DNA from: Bacteroidota bacterium
GTDB lineage: Bacteria; Bacteroidota; Bacteroidia; Chitinophagales; Chitinophagaceae
Length of the DNA: 32,655 bases
Direction: 5' to 3'
NCBI GenBank assembly: GCA_023430465.1
Contig: JAEZAM010000053.1
Span: 1-32,655 of the forward strand
Shown piece after piece: positions 1 through 8,158 of the stretch. Made by a program: the position numbers and the translations under genes. The notes beneath the pieces are model-generated. The model did no database searches. It worked only from the letters and a program-made list of their open reading frames with translations, and was not told where the DNA came from. Positions within the stretch are counted from its first letter, which is position 1; each line of letters begins with the position of its first letter.

Positions 1-23
1 ATCCAGCATCAGCATCAGCATCC
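1..23. repeat. Tandem repeat at the left edge
   Basis: The first 23 bases are ATCCAGC, ATCAGC, ATCAGC, ATCCC, i.e. heptamer/hexamer units of the same CATCCAG family as the right-edge array but in the opposite orientation. It ends 4 nt before the stop of the amidase frame. Confidence 0.6.
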
Positions 24-26
24 CGC

Positions 27-902
27 TCACTCCTCATCAATGAATCGCTTTGTGATCTGTTGATAAGAATCGATACGCCGGTCACGCAGGAAGGGCCAGT
101 GCGTTCGGTAACGGTCTGATACCGCAAGGTCAAGCTCCTCCACATGCGTCTCTTCCTGTTCATGCGAGCCCTGGTACGTTACGCGCCCGAAAGGATTGGC
201 CACAAACGAACCGCCCCAGAACTTCATCCGTCCTTCCTGTTAGAAACCCACACGATTCACGCTCACTACGGGGATTCCATTGGCTACGGCATGGCTGCGC
301 TGGATCGTTTGCCAGGCATTGTACTGTTCCAGGTTGGTTGGTTCATCCTGGTCAGTTGCCCAGCCGATGGCAGTGGGATAAAACAGGATCTGTGCACCCA
401 TCAATGCGGTGATACGCGCCGCTTCGGGATACCATTGATCCCAGCAGATCAGCACACCGATGGTCGCGAATTTTGTCTTGAATATTTTATACCCGAGATC
501 GCCCGGTGTGAAATAGAATTTTTCGTAGTAGGAGGGATCATCCGGGATATGCATCTTCCGGTATTTACCCAGGTAGCTTCCATCTGCATCCAGTACGGCA
601 GTAGTATTGTGATATAAACCTTCCGTTCTTTTTTCAAACAGCGAAGCGATGATCACCACACCCAGTTCTTTTGCCACTGCTGACAGCGCATCGGTGGAGG
701 GGCCGGGAATGGCTTCGGCAAGCTTGAAATTATCATAGTCTTCCACATCGCAGAAATACAGCGAGGTGAACAGCTCCTGCAGGCAAATGATCTGCGCGCC
801 TTTTGCAGCGGCCTCCCCCACTTTGGCAATTGCCTTTTGCAGGTTTTCGTTTTTGTCTGCTGTACAACTCATCTGTACCAGCCCTACATTTACTTTAGCC
901 AT
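27..902 (-). pseudogene. aguB: N-carbamoylputrescine amidase (nitrilase family), interrupted by in-frame TAA
   Basis: This carbon-nitrogen hydrolase would convert N-carbamoylputrescine to putrescine, CO2 and ammonia in the agmatine route to polyamines. From the ATG at 902 (MAKVNVGLVQ) the frame runs to a TAA at 240-242 and then continues in the same frame to a TGA at 27-29, about 291 codons in all, the usual family length. Counting from a TTG three codons upstream, the Glu-Lys-Cys triad is visible: Glu46 (LQELF), Lys119 (YRKMHIP) and Cys156 (LICWDQWYPEAAR). The stop separates VNRVGF from QEGRMKFWGGSF, where intact homologues read straight through; family knowledge suggests a Glu codon GAA became TAA. 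The downstream part (FWGGSFVANPFGR, HWPFLRDRRIDSY) is well conserved, so the lesion is recent, a sequencing error, or a read-through site. The truncated product would lack the C-terminal quarter of the fold. The partner agmatine deiminase gene is not in the window. Confidence 0.85.
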
Positions 903-1004
903 TTCAAACAAATATTTAATCAGTTAAAACGGTCCCATCCGCGTAAGCGGAAAGGATGTCGCAAACGCGAGATGCAAATTTAACCCGAATGGATGTATGC
1001 CTGC

Positions 1005-2075
1005 TTATTTATTCCGTCCCATCTGGCGGAGAAATGCCACGTGTGAAGCGACTGCATAGCGTACGCGGGGATACTCGATGTATTCCACACCGTATTCCTT
1101 GCAGGCCTTCTTGATGATCTTGCTGATGGCAGGATAATGTATGTGAGATATTTTGGGAAACAAGTGATGTTCTACCTGGAAATTCAGCCCGCCCACAAAC
1201 CAGCTCACCAGTTTGTTGCGGGTGGCAAAATTGGCGGTTGTCTTCAACTGGTGGATTGCCCACTCATCGGCCATTTTACCCGTAGCATTGTCGGGCATGG
1301 GGAAGTGCGTATGCTCGACGGTATGCGCCAGTTGGAACACGATGCTGAGTACAAACCCTGCAACGAGACAGGTAGTCAGAAATCCGATCAGCCAGGGCAG
1401 GAACCCGATCATCATGATCGGCAATGCCACAAAGATGAAAGCGTGAATCAGCTTGTATGTCCAGAATGAGATATGATCTTTTGTGCTCATCTTCTGCAGC
1501 GGTATATCACCGATACGGCCCGAGAAATATTTCTTATAATCTGTAACGAATACCCACCAGATATAAAGCAGGGAATACGCCGCCCAGAAATAGAGATGCT
1601 GGTAGCGGTGGATCTTGTAGTGTTGCTGCTCATCACAAAGGCGTAGGAAAGGACGTGCCTCGATATCATCATCTACGCCGTGAATGTTGGTATAAGTGTG
1701 GTGGATGACGTTGTGCTTGTTCTTCCACATGAACTGGCTGGCACCTAGAAACTCTGCCGCATTGGAAGCTATTTTATTTACCCATTTATACCTGCTGAAA
1801 CTTCCGTGTGCACCATCATGCATTACGTTGAACCCGATCGCGGCCGTAAGGCAGCCAAGCAGGACGCACTCCAGGATTGCCCAAAGGGTAGGTGGTGTGA
1901 AGAATACAATATGCGTATATACAGCGATGAAACTTACTACCAGAATGCCGGCTTTCAGGTAAAGTTTGATGTTGCCTGTTGTTGCTTTTCCTTTTTGGGT
2001 GAAGTACTCGCCAATCCTCCGCTTGAGTTCACTGTGAAAAGAGGCTTGAATCTTTGGGAATTTTGGACTTGCCAT
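1005..2075 (-). CDS. Membrane fatty-acid (acyl-CoA/acyl-lipid) desaturase
   Basis: Integral-membrane di-iron desaturase that introduces a double bond into a fatty acyl chain. I start it at the ATG at 2075 (MASPKFPKIQ, 356 residues); a longer reading frame to 2135 adds 20 unconserved residues and would overlap the promoter. The three histidine boxes are present: HDGAH at about 86-90, HNVIHH at 121-126 and QVEHH at 300-304, the last being the QxxHH type typical of front-end and linoleoyl-CoA-type desaturases. Hydrophobic segments lie around residues 40-85, 160-180 and 205-250. There is no fused cytochrome b5 domain, so electrons must come from a separate ferredoxin or cytochrome. A -7 element, TACCTTTG, lies at 2103-2110, giving a leader of roughly 25 nt. 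Regiospecificity cannot be read from the sequence. Confidence 0.9.
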   Translation of the reverse strand: MASPKFPKIQASFHSELKRRIGEYFTQKGKATTGNIKLYLKAGILVVSFIAVYTHIVFFTPPTLWAILECVLLGCLTAAIGFNVMHDGAHGSFSRYKWVNKIASNAAEFLGASQFMWKNKHNVIHHTYTNIHGVDDDIEARPFLRLCDEQQHYKIHRYQHLYFWAAYSLLYIWWVFVTDYKKYFSGRIGDIPLQKMSTKDHISFWTYKLIHAFIFVALPIMMIGFLPWLIGFLTTCLVAGFVLSIVFQLAHTVEHTHFPMPDNATGKMADEWAIHQLKTTANFATRNKLVSWFVGGLNFQVEHHLFPKISHIHYPAISKIIKKACKEYGVEYIEYPRVRYAVASHVAFLRQMGRNK

Positions 2076-2102
2076 AGAGAGAGATGAATTTTTGATACTC
2101 CG

Positions 2103-2110
2103 CAAAGGTA
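2103..2110 (-). promoter_or_regulatory. Bacteroidota -7 promoter element for the desaturase
   Basis: On the minus strand the sequence is TACCTTTG, a full match to the TAnnTTTG element of Bacteroidota sigma-ABfr promoters, about 28 nt before the desaturase ATG. A TTTG that could be the -33 element lies at 2135-2138, but the 24-nt spacer is slightly long. Confidence 0.55.
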
Positions 2111-2203
2111 ATTCAATCCATCTTAACGTGATCACAAAGGATCGAGATTACTCCGCTGTGACAAACATCCTTAACTGCCGCTAGATCGCTAAGTGTAAAT
2201 TCA

Positions 2204-2941
2204 TTAGGTCTCCCGGAGGATAAGCGCATCAAGGTTCCTTATTCCTATCTTCTTGTCGGTGATAAAACCTTCGGCATAACGAACACCAATTCGTTTTCCA
2301 AGCATGCGTGCCCGCGCGATGACGCTATCGAGAAAATCGGGTGTGGAAATATAGGTTTGCGGTCCGTCTCCGGCGGCATTGCCGCTGTGAAACTGGGTGC
2401 TGTATGCCTTCACTGCATCCATTCGCTGCTCGAACACATCACTTATATCAATTAAGAGATCTGGTTCATGGTACCAGTCCTGCATGTATTGGAGGAAATA
2501 TTTTGGCCGCCATTTTTCCTGTACGGTTCCATTCTCCTCTTTTGTTTCAATTCTCGCAAGGCCTGCCAGGAAGCAGGCATCACTGATCAGGTGCCCCGCG
2601 CGACCATGATCAGGGTGGCGGTCATGCAGGATATTTCCAATAATGATCTCCGGCCGGTAGCGGCGTATCTCGCGGATCAGTTGCAGTTGATGTTCTTCAT
2701 CATTCCGGAAAAAACCATCCCGCATGCGCAGGTTATCCCGAACACTGCAGCCGATGATCCTTGCGGCCTCTGCGGCTTCGGCATATCTGGTTTCCACCGT
2801 GCCCCTGGTGCCGAGTTCACCCTGCGTGAGGTCGAGTATCCCCACTTTTTTTCCTGATTTTATTTCATTGATGAGCGTACCGGAGCAGCCGAGTTCTACA
2901 TCATCCGGGTGTACGCCGATAGCAAGAATGTCAAGTTTCAT
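2204..2941 (-). CDS. bshB1: Bacillithiol biosynthesis deacetylase BshB1
   Basis: LmbE/PIG-L family zinc deacetylase of 245 residues. It removes the acetyl group from GlcNAc-malate to give GlcN-malate, the second step of bacillithiol synthesis. The start at 2941 (MKLDILAIGVHPDD) gives the normal family N-terminus; the frame extends upstream without homology. The zinc motif HPDD is at residues 11-14 with Glu16 following, and the second metal/catalytic motif HDRHPDH is near residue 113. The TQGELGTRGT stretch is characteristic of BshB1 rather than generic LmbE proteins. The glycosyltransferase BshA and ligase BshC are not in this window, which is common because bsh genes are often scattered. The TATCTTTG promoter box ends 5 nt before the ATG, so the transcript may have almost no leader. 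Confidence 0.92.
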   Translation of the reverse strand: MKLDILAIGVHPDDVELGCSGTLINEIKSGKKVGILDLTQGELGTRGTVETRYAEAAEAARIIGCSVRDNLRMRDGFFRNDEEHQLQLIREIRRYRPEIIIGNILHDRHPDHGRAGHLISDACFLAGLARIETKEENGTVQEKWRPKYFLQYMQDWYHEPDLLIDISDVFEQRMDAVKAYSTQFHSGNAAGDGPQTYISTPDFLDSVIARARMLGKRIGVRYAEGFITDKKIGIRNLDALILRET

Positions 2942-2946
2942 GTAAA

Positions 2947-2973
2947 CAAAGATAAAGGCCGATCGCGTTGCAA
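2947..2973 (-). promoter_or_regulatory. Promoter of bshB1, possibly leaderless
   Basis: The minus strand reads TATCTTTG at 2954-2947, preceded by TTG at 2973-2971 with a 16-nt spacer, resembling the Bacteroidota TTG-N17..23-TAnnTTTG promoter. The ATG is at 2941, so transcription would begin essentially at the start codon. Confidence 0.55.
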
Positions 2974-2987
2974 CGATAGGTGCAGGG

Positions 2988-3677
2988 TTACTTCCTGTAT
3001 GGATTGCCATACCACGCACCATCGATCTCTATGACAAAGTTTTCGATCTGGCGATCGGTCTTGTCCTTTATGTCATAGGGCTGCTTCAGGTTGCCGCCGA
3101 CAAAGAAGGCGACCGTCTGGTACATGCGGGCATTCAGTCCGCCTTTGTATTCTTTCAGAATATCGTAGCAATTGTTACCCGTTTGCCGGTTGATCAGCTT
3201 CATCAGCACTCGGCCCTGGTACACGGAGAGTTCACTCAATGGCTCAGTGAATTGTTTGCGCAGTTCTTTCTCTCTTGATTTTATATATGCTTTCCTTTCT
3301 TTTTTTGTGGTGAAGGAGGGAAGCTTTGCATTGATGTCGTTGATCGTTGCGCCGGCAAGGCGGGCGTAGGGATATGTAACGTACACTGCATTCCGTAGCC
3401 TTGTCCATTCTGCTTTCACTTTCTCGAGTTTTTTCGGATCGAGTTTCGAAGACCAGGCCATTGGTTCTTCCTTATAGGATAGCATTTCCCGCTGGTACCA
3501 GATCGCGTCTACGAAGATGGTATCATTGGGTCCCCATTTCTTTGAACGCTCCGCAAAGGAAGGCATGGGGGAAATGGTATCGACGGGATCCGGTGGACCG
3601 ATCTGGGCGCTGACATCGGTCATAGCCGCATATCCCAGCAAGAGGAGGCAGAATAAATATCGGGGTAGCCGGGGCAT
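2988..3677 (-). CDS. Secreted DUF4294 protein
   Basis: A 229-residue protein of the Bacteroidota-restricted DUF4294 family, function unknown. The ATG at 3677 (MPRLPRYLFCLLLLGYAA) gives a clean signal peptide ending near VSAQ; a TTG three codons earlier is less likely. The body holds the family's conserved stretch, with YPYARLAG about one third along and GRVLMKLINRQTGNNCYD, a lysine-rich predicted helical region between them, and a C-terminal part ending in ENFVIEIDGAWYGNPYRK. It sits 67 nt downstream of ccmF and 46 nt upstream of bshB1, all in the same direction, but it has its own -7 box at 3684-3691, so it need not be part of the cytochrome operon. A periplasmic location is inferred from the signal peptide. 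Confidence 0.85.
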   Translation of the reverse strand: MPRLPRYLFCLLLLGYAAMTDVSAQIGPPDPVDTISPMPSFAERSKKWGPNDTIFVDAIWYQREMLSYKEEPMAWSSKLDPKKLEKVKAEWTRLRNAVYVTYPYARLAGATINDINAKLPSFTTKKERKAYIKSREKELRKQFTEPLSELSVYQGRVLMKLINRQTGNNCYDILKEYKGGLNARMYQTVAFFVGGNLKQPYDIKDKTDRQIENFVIEIDGAWYGNPYRK

Positions 3678-3683
3678 TTGTGG

Positions 3684-3691
3684 CAAAAATA
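3684..3691 (-). promoter_or_regulatory. -7 promoter element before the DUF4294 gene
   Basis: Minus strand TATTTTTG matches TAnnTTTG and ends 6 nt before the ATG at 3677, suggesting a very short or absent leader. No convincing -33 element was seen at the usual distance. Confidence 0.4.
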
Positions 3692-3744
3692 TACCACAAA
3701 AGACCAGAAAACGAATGACAACGCTGTTTGAGAAATGTGAAATT

Positions 3745-6339
3745 TTACGCTTTTTTCATCTTGTTGCGGTTCAACTGTATGCGCCGGGCCATGCTTATCA
3801 GGATACCGATCGCGGTGACCACGATCCCCGCCCAGAGAACATTGATGAACGGGAATTTGTAAGCTTTCAGCGTAACATAATCCAGTATAGTGCCCGATTC
3901 CTTCATGCCTATTTCAGCTCCTTTCTCGGTCAGTTTTTCCACCCGCAGCACCAGGCTTTCCGACATCACCGTATCCGGCACCGGCATGGTAGCCCCCTGT
4001 TTATCCAGCAGGAAAGGTTCGGAGCGATAGGTTGTCTGGTTAAAGGAATGTATTTTCAGCGAAGCCACCGTGGCCTTGTCGTCCGGGCTGAAACCTTCCA
4101 CCGGAATGTTGTCCCTTGTTGTAAGCTTTTCCAGGATGATATATCCTTTTGAGTAGAACAGGGTATCACCGATGGCTATATCATTTGTCCGGAACGTGGC
4201 CGTGTCTTTGTTTTTTTCCGGGTTGGGAAGGGCAGAGATATAGGCAAACACATCGTGCGTCAGGTAGTGGCGGGCATCGGGGTGCGCCATCAGCCCTTCG
4301 TTGCCTTTATAGTTAACAAATGCGTTCGGACGAAGGGTGAACTCTTCGTTGCCCTCGCGGCTTTTAAAATGAATATTATAATACCACTGTTGTTTCTTCT
4401 CGTGTTTGTCATCGCCCACGTAGGTCACATCATATTTACCCATGCGCATCGGGACACCTTTCACGAGGGTAAGGTTTTCACCCGTTTTTTCCTTGCTGTC
4501 CTTACCAAAGTCAATTGCAATGCCACTTGTATTGAAAGATAATATTTCTTTCTTGCCAGATGAAAGCAGGATGCCCAGCAGTACCATACCAAAGCCAACG
4601 TGCGCCACTGATCCACCGATGGATTTCAAATTACCCTTTAGGCCGATCCAGATATAGGCAGCGTTGGCTACTATAGCATACACGCTTGCTGCGATGGCCA
4701 GCCATATAGCCCCGAGATAGCCGATTCCCTGCTTGTAGTAATTGATATTTCCAAACACAAGGATAAGCGTGGCAAATACCACCGAGATCACCGTTGGTAT
4801 CCAGATCTTTTTCCAGAAGAATTTTTTCGGTGTATCCTTATACCGGAGGTATTGGGTAATGGCGGTGAGGATAGCAAGGATGATTGCTACAAAGATCTGG
4901 ATCTGATTGTAAGCAAATTCCTGGTCCTCCGGCGTTGCCAGTGATAAGCCGAATATCTTGTTCAGCACGGGCAGGGACGTTTTCCCAATGATTACCATGG
5001 CGGACAGGAAAAAGACGAGAGCTCCAATGAACATCCAGAATTCACGGGATGAGGAGGCTTCTTCTTTGGCCACGGCCGGCACGATGCGCTGGATATGATA
5101 AATAATAAACCCTACACCGATCACCAGGGTAAGGAATGATACAGCAGGAATGTTGGTAAAGAATACCATCAGCCCGAGTATCAATCCGGCCGCGGCGCTG
5201 ATGATCTTTTCCTGTTTATTCCGTGCAATAATTACAGCTACAGGCCATATAAACAGATACAGCAGCAGGTACAATTGCGGGTTCATGCCGAGGTCAGTGA
5301 AGGCATGAACGGAAGCCTCACCGAGGATGCCACTTCGGGTAAGGAACGTGGAATACAGAACGAACAGGAAGGTGAGGATCATGAAGAGGAAACTCGATCG
5401 GAGCGAGTGCCCGGAATGTTTATAGATAAGTATCGTATGTACGCCTGCAGCAAGTATCAGCCAGGGCACGAGAGAAGCGTTCTCGACGGGATCCCAGGCC
5501 CAGTAGCCACCAAACGTCAGCGATTCATAAGCCCAGATGGCGCCCATCATGATGCCCACGCCCAGTGCAGCCAGAGAAAACAGCGACCAGGGCAGGCCCG
5601 GTTTGGTCCATTCCCCGACGCGCCGGGTCCATAAACCAGCCACTGCATAGGCAAAAGGTATGAGGGCAGAGGCAAAGCCAAGGAAAAGTACTGGTGGGTG
5701 GATCACCATCCAGTAATTCTGGAGCAGCGGATTGAGGTCATTGCCATCTTTTACGGACAACATATAATCCGGGCGGACAGGATTATTGATATCCATACCT
5801 ATGTGCATGCCGGGGGCATTGTCGAACACACCCGAATCCCGGAGCAGGATAAACGGATTGGAACCCCATTTATACCCAAACAGGTAGATACCGGCAATCA
5901 TGGTGGCAAGAATGAACTGGGCAAAGCTCACAATGGTCATCACTGGCGCTTCCCAGGTACCTGCCTTCCGGATAAGGATCAGGCCGAGTACACAGTGCCA
6001 GATGGTCCATAAAAGGAAACTGCCTTCCTGGCCTTCCCAGAAGCAGGCAAGAAGATATTTAAATTCCAGTGAGCGACTGCTGTGTTTCCAGGCGTAGTGG
6101 TATTCAAAAAGGTGGTTGTGAATGATGTAAAAAAGGATCGAGAAAATGGCGAGTACCGAAATGCAATCAGCAAAGAACGCAATGCGGGCCAGTTTTCTCC
6201 AGGATGCTGCTTCATCAGTGCTACCGGCGGTGGTAGCACGGAAATAGGCAAAGGCCGCGACAAGGGAAGCAATAAGAGAGACAACAATAAAGAAATGTCC
6301 TAACTGACCGGGTAGAAGATGCTCACCTATGTAATCCAT
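3745..6339 (-). CDS. ccmF: Cytochrome c maturation heme lyase CcmF
   Basis: Large polytopic membrane protein (864 residues) that transfers heme from CcmE to apocytochromes c on the outer face of the inner membrane. The tryptophan-rich heme-handling WWD segment is at about 277-292 (GGYWAWDPVENAS), flanked by His214 (VIHPPVLF) and His301, the expected external heme ligands. The FWEGQEGSFLLW motif at 100-111 is typical of CcmF/NrfE. A long soluble region of about 200 residues lies before the last membrane helix near 835-855, where this family has its periplasmic domain. It is longer than the roughly 650 residues of the E. coli protein but normal for Bacteroidota. It follows ccmE with a 39-nt gap, so the two are presumably co-transcribed. 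No ccmA, ccmB, ccmC or ccmH lies in the window. Confidence 0.93.
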   Translation of the reverse strand: MDYIGEHLLPGQLGHFFIVVSLIASLVAAFAYFRATTAGSTDEAASWRKLARIAFFADCISVLAIFSILFYIIHNHLFEYHYAWKHSSRSLEFKYLLACFWEGQEGSFLLWTIWHCVLGLILIRKAGTWEAPVMTIVSFAQFILATMIAGIYLFGYKWGSNPFILLRDSGVFDNAPGMHIGMDINNPVRPDYMLSVKDGNDLNPLLQNYWMVIHPPVLFLGFASALIPFAYAVAGLWTRRVGEWTKPGLPWSLFSLAALGVGIMMGAIWAYESLTFGGYWAWDPVENASLVPWLILAAGVHTILIYKHSGHSLRSSFLFMILTFLFVLYSTFLTRSGILGEASVHAFTDLGMNPQLYLLLYLFIWPVAVIIARNKQEKIISAAAGLILGLMVFFTNIPAVSFLTLVIGVGFIIYHIQRIVPAVAKEEASSSREFWMFIGALVFFLSAMVIIGKTSLPVLNKIFGLSLATPEDQEFAYNQIQIFVAIILAILTAITQYLRYKDTPKKFFWKKIWIPTVISVVFATLILVFGNINYYKQGIGYLGAIWLAIAASVYAIVANAAYIWIGLKGNLKSIGGSVAHVGFGMVLLGILLSSGKKEILSFNTSGIAIDFGKDSKEKTGENLTLVKGVPMRMGKYDVTYVGDDKHEKKQQWYYNIHFKSREGNEEFTLRPNAFVNYKGNEGLMAHPDARHYLTHDVFAYISALPNPEKNKDTATFRTNDIAIGDTLFYSKGYIILEKLTTRDNIPVEGFSPDDKATVASLKIHSFNQTTYRSEPFLLDKQGATMPVPDTVMSESLVLRVEKLTEKGAEIGMKESGTILDYVTLKAYKFPFINVLWAGIVVTAIGILISMARRIQLNRNKMKKA

Positions 6340-6378
6340 TACGGATATAGTTTTTATGATTGACCGCGAAAAAAGGAA

Positions 6379-6798
6379 TTACAGCCGCGCAGGAGAAGCA
6401 GAAACGGCAGCCGTACCGCTTTTGACTTCATCCTTGTATTTTGAAGGGCATTTGGTCTGGATGCTTTTGCAGTCGAAATAGCCTTCAGCCTGGTATTTAC
6501 CTTTCAATACCAGTCGCTCGCTGATCTCGAAATTCTCTGGTTTGGGGTTGTGGTACACCACGCGGACAGATTTGCCAAGTGTATCTATAGCTGTAAAACT
6601 CAGGTAATTGGGATTTTTGAGGGCATCATATTCAACCGGCTGGGATTTATCCCAACGGGCCATGAGGTGGACAAACTTGCCTTCTTTCTCGATGGCAGTA
6701 GCCACTGTATCATAGGTCGTGGCGGTCTGGAGGAAACTAATGAGGATGGCAATCGTTGCAGCTATGAAAACCAGCAAAATGATGTGTATCTTTTTCAT
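6379..6798 (-). CDS. ccmE: Heme chaperone CcmE, CxxxY variant
   Basis: Periplasmic heme chaperone of 139 residues, anchored by one N-terminal helix (about residues 4-23), which carries heme to CcmF. The ATG at 6798 (MKKIHIILLV) is preceded by a GGGAG-type ribosome binding site; an upstream in-frame extension is not needed. The OB-fold core is recognisable (AIEKEGKFVHLMARWD, SVRVVYHNPKPENF, LVLKGKYQAEGYFDCKSI). The heme attachment site is Cys117-Pro-Ser-Lys-Tyr121. Classical CcmE has HxxxY with a covalent His link; the CxxxY form is known from archaea, some sulfate reducers and other lineages. It heads the operon with ccmF and is divergent from the acyl-CoA dehydrogenase; a TAAATTTG box lies at 6829-6836. 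Confidence 0.92.
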   Translation of the reverse strand: MKKIHIILLVFIAATIAILISFLQTATTYDTVATAIEKEGKFVHLMARWDKSQPVEYDALKNPNYLSFTAIDTLGKSVRVVYHNPKPENFEISERLVLKGKYQAEGYFDCKSIQTKCPSKYKDEVKSGTAAVSASPARL

Positions 6799-6828
6799 AT
6801 TCTCTCCCGTCAGTTTTAATTCGCGCTG

Positions 6829-6836
6829 CAAATTTA
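6829..6836 (-). promoter_or_regulatory. -7 promoter element of ccmE-ccmF
   Basis: Minus strand TAAATTTG, a full TAnnTTTG match 30 nt before the ccmE ATG. No good -33 TTTG was found at 17-23 nt, so the assignment rests on the -7 box alone. Confidence 0.45.
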
Positions 6837-6942
6837 GGTCAAATTGCCCTATCTACCGCTTTTTGGTAATAACCATGACGGGCTGATTTAGTTCGGGAAA
6901 TGTTAAACTATTTTTTGATTTTTCCCGGTCTCGTATTAACAG

Positions 6943-6975
6943 TTGTTTGTACAGAATGAGCAGCCCTTATCTTTG
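6943..6975 (+). promoter_or_regulatory. Promoter of the acyl-CoA dehydrogenase operon
   Basis: TTTG at 6946-6949 (with TTG also at 6943) is followed after 18 nt by TATCTTTG at 6968-6975. This is a near-ideal Bacteroidota promoter (TTTG-N19-TAnnTTTG), 23 nt before the ATG at 6999. Confidence 0.75.
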
Positions 6976-6998
6976 CGCCCTAATCCAAATACAAACGC

Positions 6999-8153
6999 AT
7001 GCTTTTTGAATTGACCGAAGAACAGCAGATGATACAACAGGCCGCCCGTGACTTTGCCCGTACGGAATGCCTTCCCGGCGTGATCGAGCGGGACGAGCAA
7101 CAGAAATTTCCCCGGGAACAGATCATGAAACTCGCTGAGCTCGGCTTCATGGGCATGATGGTGGACCCTGAATATGGCGGCGCCGGGATGGATACTATCA
7201 GCTATGTGCTTGCCATGGAGGAGATTTCCAAAATTGACGCCAGCGTAAGCGTGTGCATGAGCGTTAACAACAGCCTCGTCTGTTACGGTCTACAGCAATT
7301 TGGCACCCACGAACAAAAGCAAAAATACCTCACTCCGCTGGCCCAGGGACGCAAGGATGGTGAACTATACATTGGTGCCTTCATGCTTAGTGAGCCGGAG
7401 GCCGGCAGTGATGCCACCTCCCAGCGCACCACTGCTGAAGACATGGGGGATCATTACCTCCTCAACGGCACAAAGAACTGGATCACCAACGGTGGCACAG
7501 CCAGCGTGTACCTGGTGATTGCCCAGACCGATCCGTCAAAAGGCTCCAAAGGGATCAATGTACTGATCGTTGAAAAGAACTGGCCTGGCGTTACGGTTGC
7601 CGCTAAGGAAAACAAACTTGGTATCCGCGGCAGTGATACGCATACCGTTATGTTCACCGATGTCAAAGTGCCAAAAGAGAACAGGATAGGGGATGACGGG
7701 TTTGGTTTCAAATTCGCGATGAAGACCCTCGCCGGGGGCCGCATTGGCATTGCATCCCAGGCATTGGGTATCGCGAGTGGTGCGTATGAGCTTGCACGTG
7801 AATATGCGAAAACAAGGAAAGCATTTGGCACGGAGATCATGAATCACCAGGCCATCGCATTCAAACTGGCTGACATGGCCACAAAGATTGAAGCTGCGCG
7901 GCTGCTTTGCCTGAAAGCTGCCTGGGAAAAGGATAACAAAATGGATTATACCCTCAGTTCATCAATGGCAAAGGTCTATGCATCTGAAACCGCCATGTGG
8001 ACCACCGTTGAGGCGGTACAGGTACACGGTGGCTATGGATTTGTAAAGGAATATCATGTGGAACGACTGATGCGCGATGCAAAGATCACCCAGATCTATG
8101 AGGGTACCAGCGAGGTGCAGCGCATTGTTATCAGCAGAAGCATCTTAAAATAA
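6999..8153 (+). CDS. Acyl-CoA dehydrogenase (short-chain/butyryl-type)
   Basis: FAD enzyme of 384 residues for the alpha,beta-dehydrogenation step of fatty-acid or amino-acid acyl-CoA breakdown. The N-terminal helical domain (EEQQMIQQAARDFA), the central beta domain (FMLSEPEAGSDA, NGTKNWITNGG) and the C-terminal domain (GIASQALGIASGAYELA, QVHGGYGF) appear in the family order and at full length. The catalytic base Glu368 is in the motif YEGTSEVQR, the position used by short- and medium-chain enzymes; isovaleryl- and long-chain types place it elsewhere. The start has the typical N-terminus MLFELTEEQ and a strong promoter 23 nt upstream. The YggS-type gene follows after 5 nt and is probably co-transcribed. 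The exact chain-length preference is inferred only. Confidence 0.93.
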   Translation: MLFELTEEQQMIQQAARDFARTECLPGVIERDEQQKFPREQIMKLAELGFMGMMVDPEYGGAGMDTISYVLAMEEISKIDASVSVCMSVNNSLVCYGLQQFGTHEQKQKYLTPLAQGRKDGELYIGAFMLSEPEAGSDATSQRTTAEDMGDHYLLNGTKNWITNGGTASVYLVIAQTDPSKGSKGINVLIVEKNWPGVTVAAKENKLGIRGSDTHTVMFTDVKVPKENRIGDDGFGFKFAMKTLAGGRIGIASQALGIASGAYELAREYAKTRKAFGTEIMNHQAIAFKLADMATKIEAARLLCLKAAWEKDNKMDYTLSSSMAKVYASETAMWTTVEAVQVHGGYGFVKEYHVERLMRDAKITQIYEGTSEVQRIVISRSILK

Positions 8154-8158
8154 GGGCG

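Noticed and set aside
144..637. Open reading frames over the amidase gene in other frames
   Set aside because: They are antisense or shifted copies with no motifs, and the amidase frame explains the region.
2204..3022. Longer start of bshB1 at 3022
   Set aside because: The extra residues overlap the upstream DUF4294 gene end and lack homology; the HPDD start at 2941 matches the family.
5275..6303. Several plus-strand frames opposite ccmF
   Set aside because: Products are low in hydrophobic order and match no family; the ccmF frame has clear membrane helices and motifs.
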